A DNA stretch of 64,000 bases. It comes from Actinomycetota bacterium. Its GTDB lineage: Bacteria > Actinomycetota > Actinomycetes > Nanopelagicales > Nanopelagicaceae. The DNA lies in NCBI GenBank assembly GCA_005800815.1, contig SYEK01000035.1:1-64000 (forward strand). The letters are read 5' to 3'. The position numbers and the translations under genes were made by a program. Shown here in pieces: positions 20,631-29,219 of the stretch. The notes under the pieces are model-generated. The model ran no database searches and was not told the origin of the DNA. It worked only from the letters and a program-made list of their open reading frames with translations. Numbering within the stretch: position 1 is the stretch's first letter; every line of letters starts with the position of its first letter.

Positions 20631-22154
20631 CTAGCTATTGCTGTTAGCAATTAGTTCGCCAGCTTTCCAGCCAATCATCATGCTAGCAGGATTGGTGTTG
20701 CATGAAACTATTGTGGGCATAATCGATGCATCTGCGATGCGAAGATTGGCGATTCCCTGAACTCGAAGCTCAGGGTCAACGACTGCTCCAGAATCAATTC
20801 CCATTCTGCACGTGCCTACTGGGTGGAACCACGTTGTTGCAACAGATCTGACGTAATCGCGAATTTGTGCATCACCTGAGCAGTCAGGTCCGGGAGCAAC
20901 TTCACCTGTAGTCCAAGGTGAGAGGGCTTTAGTTTTTGCTATCTCACGTGAAACTTGGATTCCACTGACTAAGTCATCAAGGTCCGCAGTTTCACTTAAG
21001 TAACGTGGGTCAATAAGTGGAGCAACGGCTGGATTGCTAGAGCGCAATTTTATCCAGCCTCGGCTCTGTGGCCTTACTATTCCTGGAATTACTGTGAAGC
21101 AATGTTCCGGAACTTCGTAATCTTCAACGAAATTCTTTTCATTCACGAACGAAATTTGTATATTAGAGCCAACTACTGATGGATTTGAGCCTACAAATGC
21201 ACAACTTTCAGTGACAAATGGATTACGCCCATCAATCTTTGAAGCAGATCCAAATGCAACACCTATTAACATGTGGTCGACTAAATTGCGCCCAACTTCT
21301 GGGAGTTCAATCACAGGTTTGATTCCAATGGAGCGAAGCTCCTCCGGTGCTCCAATTCCCGATAACAAGAGCAACCTCGGGCTATCAACTGCGCCAGCTG
21401 AAAGAATTAACTCACCACTGATAAAAACCTTATACTCTTTGCCATCTTTTATATATGTGATGCCCTCAACTCGATGAGAACTATTTAGACTTAATTTTTG
21501 CACTATTACATTTGTTTCAATGGTAATTGTCGGCCTTCCAATAATTGGATGCAAAAAGGCTCGATAAGAACTCTGTCGTTTTCCTTGGTAAATTGTAGAT
21601 TCATTCCATCCAGCACCTGAAAGTTTGCCGCTATTAAAGTTGTCATTATAATTAATACCGAGTTCACCACAGGCATCAATAAATATCTGTGACAGTGGAC
21701 TTTGATCCGCAACTACTGCAGGCATTAGCGGTCCGGAGGAAGATCCGTTACTCGTTCCTTCCATAGAAGCAAATGTTCGAAAAACTTCATCGAATCCCCA
21801 ACCATAATTTCCTAGATAACCCCAGGTGTCGTAGTCAAGACGGTCACCTCGGAGATACACCATCCCATTGATGCTGCTACTCCCTCCTAAAACGCGTCCT
21901 CTTGGCCAACGCATAGATCTATTATTTGCAAACTCTTGCGGAACAGTTTCATATTTCCAATCAATGTCAGTTCCCCAAAGACTAAAACATTTTGTGGGAT
22001 CCTGAATTTCTTTTCGCTCATCTGAACCTCCTGCTTCAAGAAGCAAGATTCGGGCACCAGTTCGATCTGACAGATTTCTAACAAGTGCGCATCCCGCAGA
22101 CCCGGCACCAATTACAACGTAATCAAATTCACTTTTCGATATTCCATTTGACAT
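20631..22154 (-). CDS. GMC-family FAD oxidoreductase (choline/alcohol dehydrogenase-like)
   Basis: DYVVIGAGSAGCALVRNLSD, WPRGRVLGGSSSINGMVYLRG, WFHPVGTCRMG, NTNPASMMIGWKAGELI. Confidence 0.93.
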   Translation of the reverse strand: MSNGISKSEFDYVVIGAGSAGCALVRNLSDRTGARILLLEAGGSDERKEIQDPTKCFSLWGTDIDWKYETVPQEFANNRSMRWPRGRVLGGSSSINGMVYLRGDRLDYDTWGYLGNYGWGFDEVFRTFASMEGTSNGSSSGPLMPAVVADQSPLSQIFIDACGELGINYNDNFNSGKLSGAGWNESTIYQGKRQSSYRAFLHPIIGRPTITIETNVIVQKLSLNSSHRVEGITYIKDGKEYKVFISGELILSAGAVDSPRLLLLSGIGAPEELRSIGIKPVIELPEVGRNLVDHMLIGVAFGSASKIDGRNPFVTESCAFVGSNPSVVGSNIQISFVNEKNFVEDYEVPEHCFTVIPGIVRPQSRGWIKLRSSNPAVAPLIDPRYLSETADLDDLVSGIQVSREIAKTKALSPWTTGEVAPGPDCSGDAQIRDYVRSVATTWFHPVGTCRMGIDSGAVVDPELRVQGIANLRIADASIMPTIVSCNTNPASMMIGWKAGELIANSNS

Positions 22155-22262
22155 TTTAGAACCTGCCTATTTCTAGAAATTAGTCCGAAAGTGCTATCAT
22201 ATTATTGGCATCTCTAGCAGATGTCAACGTTTTTCATATTGATACATAATTGTTCTGTTTGC

Positions 22263-22531
22263 CTAGCCAAATACAAAGGCCTCTTTCCATGGAGAGTGTT
22301 TTCTAATTTCTTCACCCATCTAATAGAAAGCCTCAAAACCTAAACCAACCAGTATGATGTCACCGATTCAAAGCGCGTGAGCCTATACATCGCGGCAAGA
22401 TTCTTTCCCAGCTATATTCCGGTCCACCACGCGTCTAACATCTGACCATAGCGGCTCCCATTGCTTCTTCCTGTTCCAGGTGCAAATGTGAATAGAGCGG
22501 TTGATGAAGTGCATACAATGAATATCGTTTC
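22263..22531 (-). pseudogene. Decayed gene, likely neutral/alkaline ceramidase-like family
   Basis: Minus-strand pieces ETIFIVCTSSTALFTFAPGTGRSNGSRYGQMLDAWW and AHAL*IGDIILVGLGFEAFY*MGEEIRKHSPWKEAFVFG* with in-frame stops and a frame change. Confidence 0.5.
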
Positions 22532-22609
22532 ATGAGAAAAGGAATCTAAGAGTTGAGAAATGAGTATTATACATGATTAATAGAAATCAGAGACGAAGTT
22601 CTAAGGGGA

Positions 22610-22747
22610 GTGACTTTGAAGTTGAAGGAAGTATTTGGAGTTGGCCCGGTTATATTGGCACTTCTCCTTGCTGGCTATGCGTCATCTAAATCTGACTCCG
22701 CAAGCTCTACTGTTAAAGATTTTCTAACTGAAGATGCCATGACGTGA
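22610..22747 (+). pseudogene. Truncated signal-peptide ORF, likely remnant of a lipoprotein/substrate-binding protein
   Basis: VTLKLKEVFGVGPVILALLLAGYASSKSDSASSTVKDFLTEDAMT*; lipobox-like LLAG followed by Y instead of C; ends overlapping the next ORF. Confidence 0.35.
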
Positions 22748-23865
22748 GGTCACTTGCCGCACTACTTTGCAAAAGTGGTGCTGATCTTCCGTATTCCATT
22801 TCTCGGCCACTTGAAATCGTTGAGGTTGATTTAGCACCGCCTCGTATCGGCGAGGTAATAGTAAAAATTGAATCGGCCGGTATTTGCCATTCAGATCTCT
22901 CTGTGGTTAATGGCTCGCGCCAACGACCCTTGCCGCTAGTTGCTGGTCACGAATCTGCAGGTGTCGTACTAGAACTTGGTAAAGGCGTCAAAGGTCTAAA
23001 AGTTGGTGACCATGTAACAACCGTGTTCTTGCCTAGTTGTGGTGCATGCAACGAATGTCGTTTAGGCTCTCCGGCATTTTGTTCTGTTGGAGCAACCTCG
23101 AACACACGTGGAGAGATGATTAGTGGTGGGTCACGAATTAGTTTTGATGGAACCTTGGTCAATCACTATAATGGAGTTTCTTGCTACAGCCAATATGCAG
23201 TTCTTGATCAGAGATCACTCATTAAACTTCCCTCCGATATCCCCTTCGATATCGCTGCACTCTTTGGTTGTGCGCTCTTGACAGGCATTGGCGCAGTTCG
23301 AAATTCTGCACACACTAAGCAAGGCCAATCATTAGGCATCTGGGGACTTGGTGGTGTTGGGTTATCGGCCCTAATTGGTGCAGTTATTTCTCAAGCATCA
23401 CCTATTTTTGCCATCGACCCTGTAGCATCAAAAAGAGATCTTGCACTTTCACTAGGTGCAGATTTTGTGCTGGATCCAAGTGAAAACCTGCGCGATCAAT
23501 TTCCCGATGGAGTTCTAGTTGCGATTGAGTGCGCAGGGCGTGCAGATACCTTGAAATCAGCGTATGACGCAACAAGTCGGGGTGGTACGACTGTCACCGT
23601 TGGCTTACCACCAGCCTCTGAGATGCTTTCAATTTCTGCACTATCTCTGGTCGCAGATGTGAAAACAATTCGTGGCTCCTATCTTGGCTCTGCAAATCCA
23701 CGGGTAGATATCCCAGAGTTTGTTGACCTTTGGAGAGCTGGAAGATTGCCGGTCGAAAGGCTACTTACATCTTGTGGGCCAATGTCGGATGTGAATGAAG
23801 CTATGGACGCGCTTCAAGGTGCTCAAGTGGTCAGGCAAGTAATTCATCCTCATCAGGTTAGTTAA
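22744..23865 (+). CDS. Zinc-dependent alcohol dehydrogenase (MDR superfamily)
   Basis: GICHSDLSVVNG, GHESAGVV, four-Cys site CGACNECRLGSPAFC, GLGGVGLSALIGA. Confidence 0.92.
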   Translation: MRSLAALLCKSGADLPYSISRPLEIVEVDLAPPRIGEVIVKIESAGICHSDLSVVNGSRQRPLPLVAGHESAGVVLELGKGVKGLKVGDHVTTVFLPSCGACNECRLGSPAFCSVGATSNTRGEMISGGSRISFDGTLVNHYNGVSCYSQYAVLDQRSLIKLPSDIPFDIAALFGCALLTGIGAVRNSAHTKQGQSLGIWGLGGVGLSALIGAVISQASPIFAIDPVASKRDLALSLGADFVLDPSENLRDQFPDGVLVAIECAGRADTLKSAYDATSRGGTTVTVGLPPASEMLSISALSLVADVKTIRGSYLGSANPRVDIPEFVDLWRAGRLPVERLLTSCGPMSDVNEAMDALQGAQVVRQVIHPHQVS

Positions 23866-23904
23866 ATTTTACTCCATCAAATTTTTCTACTAAATTTTAA
23901 ATAT

Positions 23905-24687
23905 TTAGTACATCAAAATTCCACCACTTACATTAATTGTGGCACCATTAATAAATGAAGAGTTATCGGAGGCAAGAAAAAGTACGACCCGTGCTAGCTC
24001 CTCTGGTTGACCCATGCGGCGAAGTGGGCAAGCGGCCGTGGCTGCAGCAATAATTATTGGGTTATTGTCGTCATGTTGCATCGGTGTATCAATCTGACCA
24101 GGAGCTAGTACATTGACCCGAATCCCATATGGTCCAAATTGTCCAGCAAAACCCCGAGTCATGGTGACAACTCCACCTTTTGCCGCAACATAAGCATCGC
24201 TTCCGTTCACTGGCCCCGTCATCCAACTAGTGGAAGTGCAATTAATTATTCGACCTGGAACTTTTTGCTCAATCATTGCAGCACCCGCTGCCCGATTGAG
24301 GAAAAATCCAGAGCGTAAATTCACATTGAGTTGGTAATCCCAATCATCTTCAGTCACTTCTTGAAGTTTTTTGCGCCGCAGACTACCTGCGATATGGGCT
24401 AGAACAAATATCTCTCCAAAAACATCAAGGGTTTGTGTAATAATTCCTTCACAAGCACCGCTTGTTTGAAGATCTGCGACATGAAAAAAATGTCGAGACG
24501 GATCTTGCATTTCTTGGGATAAAGAAGCTAGCCCTGCCTTATTTTGTGAAGTCGCAAAAACCTTTGCACCTGCCGCCTCAAATAGGATGGCACTCGCACG
24601 CCCTATCCCACTTGATGCGCCGGTTACGACAACTACTTTGCCTTTAAGACCTAACCCTAGTGATAAATCAGGGAAGCTAGAAGGCAT
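23905..24687 (-). CDS. Short-chain dehydrogenase/reductase (SDR)
   Basis: VVVTGASSGIGRASA, YVAAKGGVVTMTRGFAGQFGPYGIRVNVLAPGQIDTPM. Confidence 0.92.
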   Translation of the reverse strand: MPSSFPDLSLGLGLKGKVVVVTGASSGIGRASAILFEAAGAKVFATSQNKAGLASLSQEMQDPSRHFFHVADLQTSGACEGIITQTLDVFGEIFVLAHIAGSLRRKKLQEVTEDDWDYQLNVNLRSGFFLNRAAGAAMIEQKVPGRIINCTSTSWMTGPVNGSDAYVAAKGGVVTMTRGFAGQFGPYGIRVNVLAPGQIDTPMQHDDNNPIIIAAATAACPLRRMGQPEELARVVLFLASDNSSFINGATINVSGGILMY

Positions 24688-25819
24688 ATTTGGCTAGTAC
24701 TTTTTCATTAACGTTGATACCAAGTCCAGGCTTATTAGGTACACCGATTGTTCCATTCTCTGCGACAAATGGCTCGTCAACTAACTCATGTTGCATTGGG
24801 TTCTCATCAGGCTTGAGCTCCTGTAATAAGCAGCGCGATGTCGAGGCGGAAAGTGCAATAGATGCAGCAGTATTTACAGCACTGGACCAGGCATGGCTGT
24901 TAAACCACAAACCAGCGGCCTCAACTAAGCGAATAATGCCGAGTGCCCCTGTAATGCCCTCAACTCGTCCTACATCACATCCAATGACATCAAGAGTGCC
25001 GGAATTAATGACCTCGGTATAACCACGATAATCCCACTCGCGTTCTCCACCTGCAAAAAGAGTTGTTGTGTGTTGACGGAGCTTGCGGAAATGCTCAAAC
25101 TCCCATGGTTCAAATGGCTCTTCTATCCATTTGAGATTTTGCTCTTCCCATGTTTGTACACGGGCAATAGTCTCATCAACAGTCCAGTTAAGGGACTGAC
25201 CGCGATCCATCATAATCCACGCCTTCGGGCCGGCGGCAGTTCGTAAGTCTCTAACGAAATTGGTATCGCGATCAATATCATAGCCCACACGAGCATCACC
25301 ACGCTTTCCCATACCAATCTTGAATCCGATGTAACCATCATCTATAAACTTTGCATGGCGCTCTACTTCAAGATCGAGATTAGCATTCCACACATGTGTA
25401 GAAGCCAAAACAGGTAAGCGTGTATCAGTCGATGCATCACGCTTTCCAATCATCTGTATGAGTGATTGACCAATAATTTTTCCTTTGAGATCCCACAGTG
25501 CAATGTCGATTGCTGAAAGTGCAAAATGCGCAAGTCCTCCGCGATATGAGTACCACCAGGTCTGCTTACGGATATCACGCCAGATCCCAATATTTTGTGT
25601 TGGATCCTTTCCGATTAAGTCATTAATTAAACCATTAATGACTTCAACCGTTCCACGTGTGCTTCCTGGGAATTGAGTAATTGCCTCACCCCAGCCCACA
25701 TGGCCATCTGTTGATTCAATGCGTACAAAAGTGAGATATCGCATCGAGTTATTGTCATTTGGTTCTGGATATGTGACTGGATGGACTGTTACCCGTGCAA
25801 TTGTTGGAATATTTGCCAT
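24677..25819 (-). CDS. Enolase superfamily, mandelate racemase/muconate lactonizing-type enzyme (MR-1)
   Basis: FKIGMGKRGDARVGYD, WIMMDRGQ, WIEEPFEP, GGERE, DVIGCDVGRVEGIT, FNSHAW. Confidence 0.88.
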   Translation of the reverse strand: MANIPTIARVTVHPVTYPEPNDNNSMRYLTFVRIESTDGHVGWGEAITQFPGSTRGTVEVINGLINDLIGKDPTQNIGIWRDIRKQTWWYSYRGGLAHFALSAIDIALWDLKGKIIGQSLIQMIGKRDASTDTRLPVLASTHVWNANLDLEVERHAKFIDDGYIGFKIGMGKRGDARVGYDIDRDTNFVRDLRTAAGPKAWIMMDRGQSLNWTVDETIARVQTWEEQNLKWIEEPFEPWEFEHFRKLRQHTTTLFAGGEREWDYRGYTEVINSGTLDVIGCDVGRVEGITGALGIIRLVEAAGLWFNSHAWSSAVNTAASIALSASTSRCLLQELKPDENPMQHELVDEPFVAENGTIGVPNKPGLGINVNEKVLAKYAF

Positions 25820-25850
25820 TTTTCTCTCCTTTTTTAATGCGGTCCTTGGA

Positions 25851-26798
25851 TTAGTAAAGATTTTCTGGATATGCAGGTTGCATCTCTGCCGTTGTTATCC
25901 AACCACTTCGTGCATGAATGATTCTTTGGATCGAATTCGCAACCATATTTTGTGAACCTACTTGTGAGCCAATGCCTGGCTTCAGTTGTGTAGTTTGAAA
26001 AACTTTACCATCAAGAGATAGTTCGATTTCATCTATTGCGCTTTTGCCAAGCGAGGGGAGATCAATATGTCCATAAAAATGTGAAGTAAACCAAACTTTA
26101 CCCTCCCAAAAGGCACTGTATGTTTGATTTACCCCTGCACTTTCACCAGCGCGCACGGTAAATCTTCCGGGTAAATCTATCTCCACCTCAGTAATAACGG
26201 GTAACAACTCTTTGGCAATTTTTTCAATCTTGAGTCCCATTGCCGTTGCGACAACAGTCATGGATTGTGGAAATCCTGCATGTCCCAAAATTTCTTCCTT
26301 CGCGACAGCCTCTGTAAATGCCTCTGGGGTTTTGCCCAGACCAATACGGGTAAGGACAGTTGCACCGAATCCTGCAATACTCACGGTGCGACGAACCGCA
26401 ACGGTGCATCCACGTGGAGCTGCACCAAGCAATGTTAGGACTAACGAATCAAAAATAAGTCCAGGATTAACCCCAGCTCCTGCTATTGAAACAGATTTAG
26501 ATTTAGCTAGCGCATCAATTTCGTCAGCTCGCTTTGCATCAACTGCCCAGGGGTATGCACATTCTTCTGCAGAGACTAAAACATTTGAGCCAGCCTTTAC
26601 TGCACGCTCAATATCGCTTGCGACATCCTTGAAGCGAGTAGTCGTAGCAATGATGACAACGTCGGCACCTGACTCAAGGGCTTTTGCGCTTTCATTTCGC
26701 CCGAATGGACCCAGAACTTTGTGATGCGAAACTGAAGATAACAATTGTGAAACGGTGGTCCCTAGTTGTCCTGAACCATAGATTGCAATCGTTGCCAT
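25851..26798 (-). CDS. 2,4-diaminopentanoate dehydrogenase / DapB-like NAD(P)-dependent oxidoreductase
   Basis: AIYGSGQLGTTV Rossmann motif; VLVSAEECAYPW; IAGAGVNPGLIFDSL. Confidence 0.7.
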   Translation of the reverse strand: MATIAIYGSGQLGTTVSQLLSSVSHHKVLGPFGRNESAKALESGADVVIIATTTRFKDVASDIERAVKAGSNVLVSAEECAYPWAVDAKRADEIDALAKSKSVSIAGAGVNPGLIFDSLVLTLLGAAPRGCTVAVRRTVSIAGFGATVLTRIGLGKTPEAFTEAVAKEEILGHAGFPQSMTVVATAMGLKIEKIAKELLPVITEVEIDLPGRFTVRAGESAGVNQTYSAFWEGKVWFTSHFYGHIDLPSLGKSAIDEIELSLDGKVFQTTQLKPGIGSQVGSQNMVANSIQRIIHARSGWITTAEMQPAYPENLY

Positions 26799-26820
26799 AA
26801 ATATCTCTTTGAGTTATTTA

Positions 26821-27936
26821 CTATCTATCTACGCGATACTGTGAGATGAAATCTTCATCCAGATCCCAACCAAATCCAGGAGAATCAGGAAGAACGAACT
26901 CACCATTTACCAAAGGCATGCGATTCCCAAGCATTTCCCAGAAAATCGGATCACGAGTTGGCGAAAATGATTCAACATAGGTTCCGTGAGGAATAGAGGC
27001 GAGTAAATGAGATGCAACTTGCGCTTCTTCGTGGTGACCCAGTTGCACGTCAAAGGATGCTGCAAGAGCTGCCACACGACGCCACTCAGTTGGTCCACCA
27101 CCCCAAGATGCATCGTAATTACAGACATCGATCGCGCCGTTCACCATCATCTCGCGCATACCAACACGGGAAATCTCACTTTGTCCTGCGGCAACATTGA
27201 CGTTTCCGCGGAGACGGATATCACGAAGACCACGCCAGTCAGCGTGCCAGCGGGTTGGCTCTTCAAACCATCGAAGTGAAATTTCGCCCTCAATATGAGA
27301 AAGAAAAGCGATTGCTTCATTGACGGTGTAACCCTGGTTTGCATCAACAACAAAGACAAAGTTTTCTCCAACAATGGACTTTGCTAAGCGAAGTCGTGCT
27401 GCATCTTCTTCAGGTGGTTTAGCACCAATTTTAAATTTCATTCCGACCATACCGATTTCATCCTTGAAAAAAGCGAGTTCACGCTCTAAATCAGCCTCAC
27501 TCGAGCCGTAGTATCCGCCAATTCCAATCATTGGAATCCGATCACGGAATCCGCCCCATAAGCGCCACAATGGCTGATTGGTGTATTTACCGAATGCATC
27601 CCAAATTGCGCTATCAACACATGCAATTGCCTGCATAGGAATCGCGCGATCACGCAGTTGGTCAAAAGTAACAGGTAGCATCGCGTGCCAAATTTTCTCT
27701 ACTTGCCTTGAATCCATGCCAGTTACAAGAGGGGCAATTTCATCATGAATAATGGAGAGGACTTCATTTTGTTCTTCATCGGTATCCGCGTTATAACTTT
27801 GGCCAACAATGCCATCAGATGTAGTGATGCGCGTGATGATTGTGCATCGGTTGCGCATCTTGTAATAGGAGCCCTTATAAAGATGCTTAAGTGGCACCTT
27901 AATTGGAATTGTTTCGATTTTTTCGATTTTAGTCAT
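26821..27936 (-). CDS. Enolase superfamily, mandelate racemase-type enzyme (MR-2)
   Basis: GMKFKIGAKPPEEDAARL, FVVDANQGYTV, RWFEEPTRW, AAGQSEISR, DASWGGGPTEW, LGHHEE. Confidence 0.88.
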   Translation of the reverse strand: MTKIEKIETIPIKVPLKHLYKGSYYKMRNRCTIITRITTSDGIVGQSYNADTDEEQNEVLSIIHDEIAPLVTGMDSRQVEKIWHAMLPVTFDQLRDRAIPMQAIACVDSAIWDAFGKYTNQPLWRLWGGFRDRIPMIGIGGYYGSSEADLERELAFFKDEIGMVGMKFKIGAKPPEEDAARLRLAKSIVGENFVFVVDANQGYTVNEAIAFLSHIEGEISLRWFEEPTRWHADWRGLRDIRLRGNVNVAAGQSEISRVGMREMMVNGAIDVCNYDASWGGGPTEWRRVAALAASFDVQLGHHEEAQVASHLLASIPHGTYVESFSPTRDPIFWEMLGNRMPLVNGEFVLPDSPGFGWDLDEDFISQYRVDR

Positions 27937-27954
27937 AGCTTCTTTCTTTAGTGT

Positions 27955-28194
27955 TTAGTTGGCATTACAAATTACTATCGCGTCACCTGTTTTGATTACA
28001 TCATTTTCTTTAAAAAGAAGTTCAAGAATTGTTCCGGCAATTGGTGAGGGAACTTCAACTGTCGCCTTATCTGTTTCAACTTCCATAATCATTTCACCTG
28101 CAGCAATTGTGTCACCTATGGCGACCTTCCAAACCACTAAGTAGACCTCATCAACGGTGTCACCAACGCGTGGCATCTTGATTGTCATCTTCAT
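27955..28194 (-). CDS. Free-standing lipoyl (biotinyl/lipoyl attachment) domain protein
   Basis: 79 aa; MEVETDKATVEVPSPIAGTILELLFKENDVIKTGDAIVIC; no E2 catalytic domain. Confidence 0.9.
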   Translation of the reverse strand: MKMTIKMPRVGDTVDEVYLVVWKVAIGDTIAAGEMIMEVETDKATVEVPSPIAGTILELLFKENDVIKTGDAIVICNAN

Positions 28195-29219
28195 GAGCGT
28201 CCAACATTCGCAGGTGTAAATATATTTTGAAACATTGAGGCGAGATTTGGCTCAGGAGAGTCTTGACATGTTGCAACAACTTTTTCGATTGTCGTCTTCA
28301 TTTCTGATTTTATCTCTATAATTCTCTGCGGGTTGAGCGCACCACTTGCTATTAGAGCTTCTTCTGTGAGTTTTATTGGATCTCTTTTTTCCCATTTCTC
28401 AAGTTCACCCTCTGGGCGATAGAGAGCCTGATCCGCACGTGAGTGTCCAGCAAAACGGTAGGTTTTTGCTTCAATTAGGGTTGGTCCACCATTGCTACGT
28501 GCGCGAATCACGGCTTCTGTGACTCCCTTTTGTACCTGTGCAATATCCATGCCATCTAGGGCAAAGTGGGGCATTTTGTAGCTATCTGCGCGCATATGAA
28601 GATCTTCAAGTGGAGTTGTGGTGTTTATACGAGAGTACTCTCCATAAACGTTGTTATCACAGATAAATACCACTGGAAGGTTCCAAATCGCAGCTAAGTT
28701 CAGAGTTTCATGGAAGGCCCCAATATTTGTGGCACCATCTCCAAAAACCGCGACAGCAACATCATCTGTCTTACGGACTTGAAATGAGAGAGCAGCTCCT
28801 GCCGCTATTGGCATGCCACCTCCAATGATTGCAGACGTTGGGAGCAGTCCAAGTTCCATATTGCTCAAGTGCATCGATCCACCGACGCCCCCACAACAGC
28901 CAATCGTCTTACCCATGATTTCGCCCAAAACAGACTCTGGACTAAGGCCCAAAGCCAAAGCGATTCCGTGGCCACGATAAGTCGCAGAGACAATATCAGT
29001 GGGGCGTAAAACACTGGCCAAACCGACTGCCAGAGCTTCTTGCCCCAAGCAAAGGTGGGTCGTTCCACGAATGGAACCAGAGGCGAAGAGGCCGTTGATT
29101 TGTCCTTCAAATTCACGAATTTCAATCATTCGCTCATATTGAGCAATCGCATCTTCTTGTACTGCTCTGCGGCGTTCAAGTTCGGCAGACATTATTTTAG
29201 CCCTTCTAATTCCCACCAA
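28191..29219 (-). CDS. 2-oxoacid/acetoin dehydrogenase E1 alpha subunit-like
   Basis: ThDP motif FGDGATNIGAFHETLNLAAIWNLPVVFICDNN; YRGHGIALALG; TYRFAGHSRAD. Confidence 0.92.
   Translation of the reverse strand: MVGIRRAKIMSAELERRRAVQEDAIAQYERMIEIREFEGQINGLFASGSIRGTTHLCLGQEALAVGLASVLRPTDIVSATYRGHGIALALGLSPESVLGEIMGKTIGCCGGVGGSMHLSNMELGLLPTSAIIGGGMPIAAGAALSFQVRKTDDVAVAVFGDGATNIGAFHETLNLAAIWNLPVVFICDNNVYGEYSRINTTTPLEDLHMRADSYKMPHFALDGMDIAQVQKGVTEAVIRARSNGGPTLIEAKTYRFAGHSRADQALYRPEGELEKWEKRDPIKLTEEALIASGALNPQRIIEIKSEMKTTIEKVVATCQDSPEPNLASMFQNIFTPANVGRS

Noticed and set aside
26212-26724. 170-aa + strand ORF antisense to the DapB-like gene
   Set aside because: Ser/Ala/Thr-rich shadow ORF; the opposite strand has clear Rossmann and family motifs
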